Source: Nitrosopumilus sp.
GTDB lineage: Archaea > Thermoproteota > Nitrososphaeria > Nitrososphaerales > Nitrosopumilaceae
Reading direction: 5' to 3'
Assembly: GCF_025699125.1 (NCBI RefSeq)
Contig: NZ_JAILWC010000001.1
Location: 662,204-726,203, forward strand
Length of the DNA: 64,000 nucleotides
The translations under genes and the position numbers were made by a program. The notes beneath the pieces are model-generated. The model ran no database searches. It was not told the origin of the DNA and was given only the letters and a program-made list of their open reading frames with translations. Each line of letters starts with the position of its first letter. Position 1 is the stretch's first letter. This document shows, piece by piece, positions 50,179 to 58,792 of the stretch.

Positions 50179-50538
50179 TTAATTTTGTTTGTGATTTTGG
50201 AAACAATCTCTGCAATAAACAGGTCTGTCGTCTTTTGGTCTAAATGGTACCTGACAATCATTTCCACAGTCACCGCATTTTGCGTCAAACATTTCTCGTG
50301 GTCTATCATCTCTTCTACCAAATCTAGAACCTCTGTCTCCACCGTAGCCACCAGATCTTCCACCAAATCTTCCGCCAGGTCTTGGTGCGGGTTTGTGATT
50401 TTGGAAGCACTCTCTGCAATAAACAGGTCTGTCGTCTTTTGGCTTGAAGGGTACTTGACAATCATTTCCACAGTCACCGCATTTTGCGGTGAACATTTCT
50501 CTTTCTCTATCAAAGGACATGTCTTTCTGAATTTTCAT
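50179..50538 (-). CDS. Duplicated CxxC zinc-ribbon protein with RGG-type linker
   Basis: 119 aa: two copies of EMFxAKCGDCGNDCQVPFKP...DDRPVYCRECFQNHK (residues about 14-48 and 82-117) joined by a Gly/Arg-rich linker (PGGRFGGRSGGYGGDRGSRF). Each copy has CxxC-x3-C and CxxC knuckles, giving one zinc ribbon each. The RGG-like linker is typical of RNA-binding proteins. Related domains are found beside DEAD-box helicases and in archaeal cold-responsive proteins. RNA binding is inferred. Confidence 0.85.
   Translation of the reverse strand: MKIQKDMSFDREREMFTAKCGDCGNDCQVPFKPKDDRPVYCRECFQNHKPAPRPGGRFGGRSGGYGGDRGSRFGRRDDRPREMFDAKCGDCGNDCQVPFRPKDDRPVYCRDCFQNHKQN
50187..50501. repeat. Two 111-bp direct repeats within the gene at 50179
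   Basis: 50187-50297 and 50391-50501 align without gaps at an offset of 204 bp, with roughly 85-90% identity by eye. They encode the two zinc ribbons. The gene is therefore an internal duplication, older than the exact 61-bp repeat at 39823. Confidence 0.85.
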
Positions 50539-50615
50539 AAAAATGTGCCGTAATTAAACTGTGGGAAAAAACATCTATTGTTATAAAGTAATTCTATTCC
50601 TTGAGAATATTGAGC

Positions 50616-51665
50616 ATGAAAAGGTATGTGGCCACAAGAATTGCAACGATATTTGGAGTTTTAATAATCACATTATTGATTACTATTTCACTTGTAGGTT
50701 CCAATATGGACACTATTCTAAAGCAAGGAATAGTCTTTCAAGTAAGATCTGAAATTACAGAAAATCCAGACATAGCAAAAAGCTTTTCGTCAGTAGATGA
50801 ATTTGAGTTATTTGTTCAAGCACAGATAGAACAGAGGACAAAGATTTTAGGACTAGATGAACCATGGTATTCGCCTCAAAGAATTGGAATTACAATGTAC
50901 AAGATATTATTATTGGATTTTGGTCATGCAACATTCCTAACTAGTGATGAGGGTTCTTCAAATGTCAAGGACATACTTTTTGAGAAACTACCAAGAACGG
51001 TTTTACTTTTTACAACTGCAACAATAATCATTTCCATAATTGGAATTTTTCTAGGTGCCTTTTCCAGTAGTAAGGTAGGATCTGTAATTGACAGAATCAC
51101 GTCTAGTTTTGCAATTATTAGTTCTAGTTTTCCTGTATGGTGGATAGGAATGTTGATGATATTTTTATTTGCATTTACGTATCAAATATTTCCTGCAAGA
51201 GCAACTCCAGATATCCCGTCATCAGATCCGGGGTATATTGGTTCGCTATTATACCACATGGCATTACCATTGATTACTATTGTCATGATTGGTTTTGGTT
51301 CATGGGCATATTTGGTAAGAAATTTCATGGTAGGAATTATGCAGGAAGATTTCATCATGGCAAAAAAAACAATGGGGATTTCACAGAAAAAAATAATCTA
51401 CAGACACGCACTAAAAAATGCAGCTCCTCCAATTGTAACAATTTTAGCTCTTAGTTTATCAGGATCACTTGGCGGTGCAATTATCACAGAAGCAGTATTT
51501 GATTGGCCAGGAATGGGAAGATTGTATTTTGAGGCAATAACAGTGATGGATCTTCCAGTAATTATCGGTGCAACATATTTACTTACAGTGTTCTTTTTGA
51601 TCAGCATATTCATTGCAGACTTACTTTATGGTTATTTTGATCCCAGAGTGAGAACAGGTCAATGA
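50616..51665 (+). CDS. ABC transporter permease, DppB/OppB type
   Basis: 349 aa from ATG 50616 (TTG at 50601 adds five). TM1 ATRIATIFGVLIITLLITIS, an extracytoplasmic loop, then PRTVLLFTTATIIISIIGIF and the permease core with the EAA-like ALKNAAPPIVTILALS and ITEAVFDWPGMGRLYFEAI. Typical of peptide/nickel permeases; substrate open. The ATPase and binding protein are not in the window. Overlaps the next gene by 4 nt. Confidence 0.92.
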   Translation: MKRYVATRIATIFGVLIITLLITISLVGSNMDTILKQGIVFQVRSEITENPDIAKSFSSVDEFELFVQAQIEQRTKILGLDEPWYSPQRIGITMYKILLLDFGHATFLTSDEGSSNVKDILFEKLPRTVLLFTTATIIISIIGIFLGAFSSSKVGSVIDRITSSFAIISSSFPVWWIGMLMIFLFAFTYQIFPARATPDIPSSDPGYIGSLLYHMALPLITIVMIGFGSWAYLVRNFMVGIMQEDFIMAKKTMGISQKKIIYRHALKNAAPPIVTILALSLSGSLGGAIITEAVFDWPGMGRLYFEAITVMDLPVIIGATYLLTVFFLISIFIADLLYGYFDPRVRTGQ

Positions 51666-53029
51666 ACGGAATAACACTCCAAGAAATTAAACAAGAATTT
51701 CTTAAAAGCAAGATGGGCATTGCAGGAATTTCAATCCTCATAATATTAATTGGAATTTCGATTATTGCAATGATTGCAATTCCAATTGAAACTTTTCAAG
51801 AATGGAATAATCCAAGTAGTTGGATCCTATACCCAAAAGTTGCAATTCCAGTTTGGATGAATTTGTTTATGACTGAAAAAATTCCAGAACATAAAATTCT
51901 AGAAAATCCAAGTATTCAGAATATTTTGCAAGATGAGATAATCCTTACTTCACACCAATTCGGTTTAAATTTTGATTATGATTATTTTCCAAATGATTTC
52001 ATCTATGTGTTTTCATCAGAATATGTAGGATCACCATTGTTAAAAATGTCCGTTATTAGACCGGATGGAGTTCAACTTGAATTATTATCAACAGCACTAC
52101 CATATTCTAATTCAAAAACAGTTCATAGTGAAAGAATTTTTTCAACAGATGATGCAATTAAGAAAAATCTAGCATTACAGTCAGAAAAATTTCAATTTTC
52201 TCTTGATGGATTATCCTCAGAAGATATTGTTTTTTCAAAAATTGAAGCAAACGAACCTCTAAAAGGAAAATATATTTTTTCTATGAATTTGTACGGAGTC
52301 AACTCTGAAAATCAAATTCACGAATCAAAATTAATCATAGGAGGAAAAGCCTTTGGTGTAATGGGTACAGATGAGTTAAGACGAGATTTAGCAGTAGGAC
52401 TTCTGTGGGGTACCCCACTTGCATTATTCATAGGCATTGTAGTTTCAATTGCATCAGTGGTAATGGGTTTGCTGTATGGAGTCTATGCAGGATTCAAGGG
52501 CAAAAAGACAGATGAAACCATGATGAGATTTAATGATGTGATATATGCACTTCCAGCTCTTCCATTTCTCATCATACTTTCAGTAACAATTAGCAATAGC
52601 ATATTTCTGATGATAGGATTTTTAATGATATTTGGTTGGGTGGGAATTGCTAAAGTAGCAAGAAGCATGTCACTTCAAATCAAAACTAGAGGGTATGTAG
52701 ATGCTGCAAATATGATGGGGCAAAAAGACTCTAAAATAATTTTCAAACATATTTTGCCACAATTGTTACCTTATGCTTTTGCAAGTATTGCGATTTCAGT
52801 ACCAGCAGCAATAACTACAGAGGCAGGATTAAGTTTTCTAGGATTAGGCGATCCATCATTTCCCACATGGGGCCAAATTTTACATGATGCAAATACTTTT
52901 GGTGCAGCAGCAAGAGGATTATGGTGGTGGATTATGCCACCAGGAGTCATGATTGCCATAACAGGTTTAGCATTTGTATTCATTGGAAATGCTCTTGATG
53001 CAATTGTTAATCCAAAACTCAAAAGATAG
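51662..53029 (+). CDS. ABC transporter permease, DppC/OppC type, with insert
   Basis: 455 aa, about 150 residues longer than usual DppC. After TM1 (AGISILIILIGISIIAMIAI), a large external insert of about 170 residues (PSSWILYPKVAIPVWMNLF to HESKLIIGGKAF) precedes the standard core GVMGTDELRRDLAVGLLWGT. The EAA loop HILPQLLPYAFASIAISVPA, TEAGLSFLGLGDPSFPTWGQ and IMPPGVMIAITGLAFVFIGN complete the permease. The insert may act as a receptor contact. Pairs with 50616 by an ATGA overlap. Confidence 0.92.
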   Translation: MNGITLQEIKQEFLKSKMGIAGISILIILIGISIIAMIAIPIETFQEWNNPSSWILYPKVAIPVWMNLFMTEKIPEHKILENPSIQNILQDEIILTSHQFGLNFDYDYFPNDFIYVFSSEYVGSPLLKMSVIRPDGVQLELLSTALPYSNSKTVHSERIFSTDDAIKKNLALQSEKFQFSLDGLSSEDIVFSKIEANEPLKGKYIFSMNLYGVNSENQIHESKLIIGGKAFGVMGTDELRRDLAVGLLWGTPLALFIGIVVSIASVVMGLLYGVYAGFKGKKTDETMMRFNDVIYALPALPFLIILSVTISNSIFLMIGFLMIFGWVGIAKVARSMSLQIKTRGYVDAANMMGQKDSKIIFKHILPQLLPYAFASIAISVPAAITTEAGLSFLGLGDPSFPTWGQILHDANTFGAAARGLWWWIMPPGVMIAITGLAFVFIGNALDAIVNPKLKR

Positions 53030-53341
53030 CTACATGTTGTAACTTCTAATTATATCTAAAGCTGAATCATTAAGCTTAATTGTATATGTCAATGAATTTG
53101 GATCTTCTTTTGTTTCAGCTAAAGTTTCAGTAAATTTAGTCTTTTCATCCTCAGTTGCACCGGCTTCATGAGCACATAGATTAAACGCTTTAAGGTTGAG
53201 ATTGTTTTTTAGTAAATGTGCAATGAATTTTTTATAATTATCAGTGTTTGTCCAAGGAACGTTTTTCTCTTTGCATGCTGCAATCCAAACATCAACTGAA
53301 TTGTGAAATATTACTTTTTTGCGAATTTCTTCTAGGGACAT
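53030..53341 (-). CDS. Hypothetical protein, 103 aa
   Basis: Soluble mainly helical protein (MSLEEIRKKVIFHNSVDVWI, KKFIAHLLKNNLNLKAFNLC) ending in a beta-like TYTIKLNDSALDIIRSYNM. No motif. Convergent with the permease gene, ending right next to it. Confidence 0.6.
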   Translation of the reverse strand: MSLEEIRKKVIFHNSVDVWIAACKEKNVPWTNTDNYKKFIAHLLKNNLNLKAFNLCAHEAGATEDEKTKFTETLAETKEDPNSLTYTIKLNDSALDIIRSYNM

Positions 53342-53350
53342 TGTATCTCT

Positions 53351-53671
53351 TTAGAAGTCTGCTCGTTGCATTTTTGAACCACATCGTGGACATGTGCCAC
53401 CCTTGTGTTTGTTGTTGCAAACAAGACAAACATACCTAACACCACCAGAACCACCTTGTGAACCCATTCCAAAAAATCCACCACCAGTTCCAGAATCACC
53501 GCCGTAACCACGCATACGACTCATGTATCGTTTTCTTAAGAACAGTGGAAATACAATAAAGATTGCCAGCGCTGCGCCTAAACCATACGGAAATGGAAGC
53601 ACCATTTGCAATCCAATGCTTATAGCTAATGATGCCCCTAGAAATAACAAATAAGTTTTGTAGTTAAACAA
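53351..53671 (-). CDS. Membrane zinc-ribbon protein
   Basis: 106 aa. Two membrane segments (YLLFLGASLAISIGLQMVLP and GLGAALAIFIVFPLFLRKRY), a Gly-rich linker (GYGGDSGTGGGFFGMGSQGG) and a C-terminal zinc ribbon YVCLVCNNKHKGGTCPRCGS. The topology puts the ribbon in the cytoplasm or outside; unclear. Possibly a small membrane sensor. Confidence 0.7.
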   Translation of the reverse strand: MFNYKTYLLFLGASLAISIGLQMVLPFPYGLGAALAIFIVFPLFLRKRYMSRMRGYGGDSGTGGGFFGMGSQGGSGGVRYVCLVCNNKHKGGTCPRCGSKMQRADF

Positions 53672-53749
53672 TCCAATAAAAGTACCTTGAAAAAGGTTAT
53701 AAAGTTTTGTCAGTTATTTTCTGTTTACACCACAGAAAATTTTCATGTT

Positions 53750-54148
53750 TTATATTATTGAATGAGGGATTTGATTGCCATTACTGTCCCAAGCAAAAAT
53801 AGAATTCTCATCATATGGTGATTTTACAATCATTGATACAAGTCCAAAAAAATTATGTAAATCAGTTACAGACGGTTCTGCAGAACCACTTGGATGAGAA
53901 TGAACTATGCCAACATAACTCATATCAAATGGCAAAAAAGAATGTGGAAATCCAGCAAATGTTGGGCCAGTTTCACTAAATGGAGGAATTACAAGTCCAT
54001 TAATTGTGATTTCACCATTCTTGGATTTTCCTTTGAGGATCAAAATTCCTTCATTTGGATGTTTCATTTGACAAAAAGACAGAATACTATCAAGAACTTC
54101 TTTCTGTATCAAAACAGTCCGTTTAAATTCTTTCTTTTTGAAAATCAT
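53750..54148 (-). CDS. JAMM/MPN+ metalloprotease-like protein
   Basis: 132 aa. The full JAMM signature is present: Glu33 (PNEGIL), His83 and His85 in VGIVHSHPSGS, Ser93 and Asp96 in PSVTDL, i.e. E...HxHx7SxxD. This is the zinc active site of deubiquitinase-like peptidases such as Rpn11 homologues and archaeal SAMP-removing enzymes. A ubiquitin-like partner is not seen here. The next gene upstream (54179) is a coiled-coil protein 30 nt away. Confidence 0.9.
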   Translation of the reverse strand: MIFKKKEFKRTVLIQKEVLDSILSFCQMKHPNEGILILKGKSKNGEITINGLVIPPFSETGPTFAGFPHSFLPFDMSYVGIVHSHPSGSAEPSVTDLHNFFGLVSMIVKSPYDENSIFAWDSNGNQIPHSII

Positions 54149-54178
54149 GACATTACTTCAACATAGTTCCAATTTAAT

Positions 54179-55453
54179 TCACGATGAATCAATAATGTAT
54201 TTTGTATTTGAGAATTTCCTTAATTTACCTTCAATTTCAGTGACAAATTGAGGAATCTTTAAGTGAATTTCATCTATTTCGGTTTTAATTGTTTCAGATT
54301 TAATTTCATAATCTTCTTTAAAAGAGATGTTTTTTTCCAGGTCGTTTTCCAATGATGTGAGACTTTTAGGTTTTAGTGAATTCAAGTCATTTTTCAGCTG
54401 TTCATATTTTTTAAAATATTCTAAAACCTGTTTCAGGAATCCATCAAGTGCCTCTTCAGTTTCAGTAATTTGTGCCAGTGTCTTATCTACGTCTTTTACT
54501 GATATTGATGAGGAGGATACAGCTTTACGGACGTTTTCTAAAATCACTATAATAGAATCTTTATTTTTTGGAGTAAGAACATCAAAAGGATCTGCATTCA
54601 GTTTCGCTAAAAGATTTTTTTGATCTTTATCCAATGATGATGCATATTCATATCTATTCAAAGGACGAGAGATTTTTGTGAATTGTGCATCAATATCATT
54701 TTTTATTTTTATTTTTTGAGTCTCAAATTCATCCAAATTCTTTTTCAAATCAACATATTTTTGATAATTATCAGACGATTTTATTTCTTCTATAGATGAC
54801 TGTATAGACGAAATTTTTTCTTCTATAGATGACAAATTATTATTTATTTCCACAATCTTTTTTTCATTTTGCATACGAATTTCTTGTAGATTTTTAATTT
54901 CAGAAAGAATGTTCATTATTTCATTAGAGATGATTTTCGTCGTATCAAAATTTTTTAAAATATCATGAATCTCATAATGATTTTTGTTCATCACTTCAAG
55001 GTTATTTTTTAATTGTTCTGCATATTTTTTTGCAAAAATATGAATGACTCTAGTTTGTCTACCTAAAACATCACCAACTTTTTTTAATATTTGATTTAAA
55101 GTAGAGTCTAGTTCTTGGGCATCATCAATAGATGAAATTTTTGGAATGCCAGTAACTCCTTTTTTTATTATATCAATTACTTGCTTTTTGCCTCTAACAA
55201 CAATAATTGCAAGATGTTTATCAATATCATCAACATTCAGATTGTCTTTTTCAAGTACTTTTCCAATATTTGTTAAATCATCAATTAATGGGACGGTGGC
55301 ATCTCTTAGACGTTTAATGTCCGATAGGGCTTGGGACTGCCTTAATTGCTGAAGTTCAGTTACAATTTTTGGAACATCAGAAAGATTTATCGTCTTATCA
55401 TTTGGTGCCTCTTTTGGTACTTCTTGCTTTTTTTTACCCCATCCAAAGACCAT
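54179..55453 (-). CDS. Coiled-coil protein with helical N-terminal domain
   Basis: 424 aa, almost all helical. N-terminal WGKKKQEVPKEAPNDKTINL, then LRDATVPLIDDLTNIGKVLE with DIDKHLAIIVVRGKKQVIDI, followed by long coiled coils (EEKISSIQSSIEEIKSSDNY). No ATPase motif. A domain with similar rhythm repeats near KDVDKTLAQITETEEALDGF. Next to the JAMM gene in the same orientation; partnership is inferred. Confidence 0.75.
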   Translation of the reverse strand: MVFGWGKKKQEVPKEAPNDKTINLSDVPKIVTELQQLRQSQALSDIKRLRDATVPLIDDLTNIGKVLEKDNLNVDDIDKHLAIIVVRGKKQVIDIIKKGVTGIPKISSIDDAQELDSTLNQILKKVGDVLGRQTRVIHIFAKKYAEQLKNNLEVMNKNHYEIHDILKNFDTTKIISNEIMNILSEIKNLQEIRMQNEKKIVEINNNLSSIEEKISSIQSSIEEIKSSDNYQKYVDLKKNLDEFETQKIKIKNDIDAQFTKISRPLNRYEYASSLDKDQKNLLAKLNADPFDVLTPKNKDSIIVILENVRKAVSSSSISVKDVDKTLAQITETEEALDGFLKQVLEYFKKYEQLKNDLNSLKPKSLTSLENDLEKNISFKEDYEIKSETIKTEIDEIHLKIPQFVTEIEGKLRKFSNTKYIIDSS

Positions 55454-55532
55454 TTGATAGTATTGTATTCAGGGGATTAAAAATGGTTGTACAACTAAAA
55501 TTTAAAATTCAACTAGATCGGATTATGGAAAT

Positions 55533-55994
55533 ATGGCAAAAACTGTAAAAAAATCATTTCATACGGGCACTGTTAAAAAAATTATTACCATTAAAGCTTC
55601 AAAAGACAAAGTTTGGAGAAAAATTAGCAACATAGTTGGATTGCCAACTTGGGTAGTAGATGTAAAAAAAACAATTTATCTTTCTAAAAACAAAAAGGGC
55701 ATAGGCGCAATTAGACTAATCACTTTTGCAGATGGAAATAAGATAGAAGAGCACGTAGTAGCATGGAAAGACAAAGAATACTTTACATATATTGCAACAG
55801 AAGGATTGCCACTTAGAGCATATGTTGCAACAATTTCAATTAAAGCCAAATCCGCCAAACTCGTTGAATTAACTTGGCAATCTTATCTTAACAGTAAAAA
55901 AATGTCTGAAAACCAATTTCTAGAATTTCTAGCTTTTATGGGATCGTTTTATGAGGCATCGCTTGAAAATTTAAAAGCATTACTTGAAAAATAG
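55533..55994 (+). CDS. SRPBCC (polyketide cyclase/START-like) protein
   Basis: 153 aa. KKIITIKASKDKVWRKISNI, VGLPTWVVDVKKTIYLS, RLITFADGNKIEEHVVAWKD, and a C-terminal helix MGSFYEASLENLKALLEK match helix-grip ligand-binding proteins. Ligand unknown. A second SRPBCC gene is at 9498. Confidence 0.85.
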   Translation: MAKTVKKSFHTGTVKKIITIKASKDKVWRKISNIVGLPTWVVDVKKTIYLSKNKKGIGAIRLITFADGNKIEEHVVAWKDKEYFTYIATEGLPLRAYVATISIKAKSAKLVELTWQSYLNSKKMSENQFLEFLAFMGSFYEASLENLKALLEK

Positions 55995-56048
55995 CACCAC
56001 ATTGTTTTCAGGCCAAAATGTAAATACGATAAATCAGAAAAAACAAGC

Positions 56049-56384
56049 ATGAGTGACATGAGATTTATCATGATTGGAATAATACTAGTTTTTGCAGGGT
56101 TTCTTGTCCTAGGAATATTTGGGCACGATTTTCAAGCTGCGACTTTAGAATCAGGCGAATTTGGAACATGTTATGAATATTTTGATGACAAACCACCTGT
56201 TGAAATTAATTGCTCATTTAAGATATTTGAACAAACAATATTCTTTGGTGGCATTATTGGTCTAATTGGCATAGGAATTATTTCACTGATAAAAGGCGTC
56301 AAAGGAGATTGGGATAACAATGTAAAACCAGAAGACATGGTAGGCCCAGGAGGAAGACAGACGGATGATTCTGATAAGGATTAA
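56049..56384 (+). CDS. Small two-span membrane protein, 111 aa
   Basis: Hydrophobic segments at 5-24 (FIMIGIILVFAGFLVLGIFG) and about 67-87 (FFGGIIGLIGIGIISLIKGV), a Cys pair in the loop (GTCYEYFDDKPPVEINCS) possibly forming a disulfide, and an acidic tail. Function unknown. Follows the SRPBCC gene by 54 nt. Confidence 0.7.
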   Translation: MSDMRFIMIGIILVFAGFLVLGIFGHDFQAATLESGEFGTCYEYFDDKPPVEINCSFKIFEQTIFFGGIIGLIGIGIISLIKGVKGDWDNNVKPEDMVGPGGRQTDDSDKD

Positions 56385-56394
56385 TGCAACAAAA

Positions 56395-56481
56395 TTACTC
56401 GGATTTTTTAGTTTTTAGTTTTAGATATTCTTCAGGATTGTCCTCTTCCATTCTTTGAAAATAAACTTCTTCGTACGGCAT
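56395..56481 (-). CDS. Acidic microprotein, 28 aa
   Basis: ATG 56481 gives MPYEEVYFQRMEEDNPEEYL then KLKTKKSE. Good amphipathic composition in an otherwise empty gap. No motif; could be a chance frame. Confidence 0.4.
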   Translation of the reverse strand: MPYEEVYFQRMEEDNPEEYLKLKTKKSE

Positions 56482-56576
56482 ATCTTCTCAGTATCATATT
56501 ACCAAATTTGCATTTAACCTTAAAGAATGATTTGTAACTAATCATGAATGAATTTTTAAAATTCTTTAAACTAAAA

Positions 56577-56954
56577 TTAATATGATTCAATGATATTTTT
56601 CATAGAAACTACCATATCGCCAATTTCAGATATTCTTTGATCAAACTGGGTATCAGTTAATTCATCAGGTTTGTTCAAAGTAATCACCACATCAGAAAAA
56701 TCACCATTTGAGACTACCCTCATGGGTACATTCCAAGTAGATTCTTCATCAATAAACTGATGATCCAAAATTCCAAGGGATTTGTTTTCATTAAATTTTA
56801 GTCGGGATTTACCATGAGGGCCTGTGAATAACCACCAACCATCATCATTGATTGTTGCATCGGGCATCATTTTTGGAGGAGCTTGTAAAATGGCATCAAA
56901 TGCATCGCCTGTTTTCTTTTTTACAGTAATAGTAATTGTTCTAGATCTAGTCAT
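56577..56954 (-). CDS. Hypothetical protein (possible SRPBCC-like), 125 aa
   Basis: TITVKKKTGDAFDAILQAPP, KMMPDATINDDGWWLFTGPH, ILDHQFIDEESTWNVPMRVV, and EIGDMVVSMKNIIESY suggest a beta-rich ligand-binding protein ending in a helix, loosely like SRPBCC. No catalytic motif. Fold suggestion is weak. Confidence 0.6.
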   Translation of the reverse strand: MTRSRTITITVKKKTGDAFDAILQAPPKMMPDATINDDGWWLFTGPHGKSRLKFNENKSLGILDHQFIDEESTWNVPMRVVSNGDFSDVVITLNKPDELTDTQFDQRISEIGDMVVSMKNIIESY

Positions 56955-57019
56955 AGTAAAAATATCACATTATGATTAAAAAGGATATAGTAGAAATTAT
57001 AGGAATAAATCCTTCCCAA

Positions 57020-57238
57020 TTATTTGTTTAGAAAAGCACGAATTTTTTTTAAATTTGATACATTTGACTCATGAAACATCGCCACAGATTCGGCTAATGA
57101 ATCCGGAAGAATATCCTTTAAATTGCCAACTAGGTCATCTCCGCTAGAAATCATATTATCAATTAGTTTTTCAATCTCATTTTTGTCATCAGTCATATTC
57201 ATTCCATTGACAACAATCATAATTAAATTTTCAAACAA
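57020..57238 (-). CDS. Hypothetical protein, 72 aa
   Basis: Mostly helical: DDKNEIEKLIDNMISSGDDL, VGNLKDILPDSLAESVAMFH, SNVSNLKKIRAFLNK. Preceded by a short N-terminal Met-rich stretch; MTDDKNE (57196) may be the better start. No motif. It lies 12 nt from the AsnC-type domain gene upstream. Confidence 0.55.
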   Translation of the reverse strand: MFENLIMIVVNGMNMTDDKNEIEKLIDNMISSGDDLVGNLKDILPDSLAESVAMFHESNVSNLKKIRAFLNK

Positions 57239-57250
57239 TATTAGTCATAT

Positions 57251-57484
57251 TCAATTGTCTTTTTTTATCAGAGTTGCAGTAGAACGAACATTTTTCATCT
57301 TTTGTATGTTCCAGGAAACAATTTCACGTATCTTTTCAAAATTTTCAGCTTGGAGTTTTACTAGCATATCATGAGTTCCAATTGTTTCAAAGACATCAAC
57401 AACTTGTTCAATTTGCTTCAGTTCCTCTAGAATTTGTGCTTCTGCACCCAATTCACAATTCAACATAACATATGCGTCAGTCAT
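57251..57484 (-). CDS. Stand-alone Lrp/AsnC ligand-binding (RAM) domain
   Basis: 77 aa. AYVMLNCELGAEAQILEELK, QIEQVVDVFETIGTHDMLVK and REIVSWNIQKMKNVRSTATL match a RAM domain without DNA-binding part, like the one at 2527. Probably a small-molecule sensor that mixes with full-length Lrp proteins; this is family-based inference. Confidence 0.8.
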   Translation of the reverse strand: MTDAYVMLNCELGAEAQILEELKQIEQVVDVFETIGTHDMLVKLQAENFEKIREIVSWNIQKMKNVRSTATLIKKDN

Positions 57485-57535
57485 GACTCTGACAGATAAC
57501 TATGATTATTTAAAGATGAATAATTTCAGTAGGTT

Positions 57536-58183
57536 CTACCATACAACATGAACCAAATCTTTGAGATTTCTTCGTGGCTTGGGGAATTTTGTTTGTTCGG
57601 GATATCCAATACACAGAACAGATGAAGGAATAAGATCAGTGCCAATAACATCCATTACTTTTTTCTCATCGAACATTCCAATCCAGATCGAACTTAATCC
57701 TAATGCCTGAGATGCAAGCTGGGAGTATCCAGCAGCTAAAGTGGCATCTTGAATTGCAAATTTTGCAAGGACGTATTCTGGAAAATCAAATTTTACTCTA
57801 GAAGGATTTTTGCAAAAAATTAAGACTACAGGAGCATCCACATAAGGTTGCTTGTTGCATGCTTCAACTAGAAGTTTTTTCTTTTCTGGACTTTTAATAT
57901 AAAATATTTCAAACCCTTGATAGTTTCCAGCAGTGGGGGCAGTGTCAGCTGCGGCAATAATTTTATCAATCTTTGTAGTTTCTACAGGTTTATCAGAAAA
58001 TTTTCTTGTAGAACGTCTTTTTGCCATTACAGCAAATAAATCAGTGTCTACAACTTCAGTGGGTCCAGATTGTAGAATAAAATCAAGTAATTGATTTCTT
58101 ATGTTGGGGTTATCAGAAACGGGAATGTCTTGAGGTTCATATCCTAAGGGGAAAATTCGCTCTTCCTTTTTTTCTGAATCCAT
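57536..58183 (-). CDS. Nitroreductase family protein
   Basis: 215 aa. FMN-binding family: MAKRRSTRKFSDKPVETTKI, AADTAPTAGNYQGFEIFYIK, DATLAAGYSQLASQALGLSS, and the C-terminal LCIGYPEQTKFPKPRRNLKD. Acts as NAD(P)H-dependent oxidoreductase on unknown substrates. Monocistronic. Confidence 0.9.
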   Translation of the reverse strand: MDSEKKEERIFPLGYEPQDIPVSDNPNIRNQLLDFILQSGPTEVVDTDLFAVMAKRRSTRKFSDKPVETTKIDKIIAAADTAPTAGNYQGFEIFYIKSPEKKKLLVEACNKQPYVDAPVVLIFCKNPSRVKFDFPEYVLAKFAIQDATLAAGYSQLASQALGLSSIWIGMFDEKKVMDVIGTDLIPSSVLCIGYPEQTKFPKPRRNLKDLVHVVW

Positions 58184-58247
58184 AGTTAGATTATAAAAAA
58201 TATCTTATTAAAGAATTAGAAAACATGTAAAAACTTACATTATTTGT

Positions 58248-58433
58248 TCATTCAGGATCAAACCCATCACAGCCAGACGTACATGGCTTATTCATTACGC
58301 CTTCACATGCTCCAAATTCATCATGCATTATTCTATGATGACCACATAATTTGCATTTTTCTCTGAAATGAGATATTAATTCAGCAGTTGAAATTCCAGT
58401 CTCTTTAATTTTTGATTCAGTTTCACTAGTCAT
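58248..58433 (-). CDS. Cys/His-rich small protein, 61 aa
   Basis: ATG 58433 (an ATG at 58451 adds six). TAELISHFREKCKLCGHHRI, MHDEFGACEGVMNKPCTSGC, DGFDPE: CxxC-HH, then CxxxxxxxC-x3-C, a likely zinc-binding fold in which His-Asp may also bind. No family recognised. Confidence 0.6.
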   Translation of the reverse strand: MTSETESKIKETGISTAELISHFREKCKLCGHHRIMHDEFGACEGVMNKPCTSGCDGFDPE

Positions 58434-58792
58434 AATTGCTTGATTAATCAATTAACTTTAAACATTTTGAAAATTCAAAAATTATTTTAAAAAACTAGAT
58501 ATCAGATTCTGATGTTTTGTATCAGACTTAGTTCCACGCACCATGTGTCTCAAAAATTTCTTAACATAAATTACAGCATTGGTTTAACTCCACACAGACT
58601 TGTTTGTTTATTTCCAAACCCAACATTTTGTCAAAATTCAGGTTCAAAATATGTTATTTTGAGTTTGAAAAATCCTGGCGCCGGGAAAGGGCTTGGTCAA
58701 ATTTTTCGACGCCCTCACACATGTCAAAAATTAAGATTGGACCTGATCAATGTTGGGATGGCTTAAATAAGAAAACAGTCATTCTAAGTTAG
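58434..58792. other. Intergenic region with repeat of tRNA-Ser flank
   Basis: Contains copy A of the tRNA-Ser 3' end and its flank (58560-58691). After it, GGCTTGGTCAAATTTTTCGA and ACGCCCTCACACATG follow, unlike the tRNA copy. The hicB promoter must lie in 58700-58790 (TTAAATAAGAAAAC near 58763). Confidence 0.4.
58560..58691. repeat. Copy A: tRNA-Ser 3' end and downstream flank
   Basis: 58673-58691 (TCCTGGCGCCGGGAAAGGG) is identical to 59479-59497, which is the tRNA-Ser acceptor 3' strand, encoded CCA and T-stem strand. The adjacent ~110 bp are alignable with 59370-59478 (shared TGGTTTAAC, CTTGTT, AAAATT, GTTC and AAATGTT-like blocks) at perhaps 65-70% identity. The truncated copy is not a functional tRNA. 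Looks like an attachment-site duplicate. Confidence 0.7.

Noticed and set aside
58692-58720. Second tRNA gene beside copy A
   Set aside because: Only the 3' 19 bp of tRNA-Ser is present; no T-loop, anticodon or D-arm sequence follows, so this is a truncated copy.
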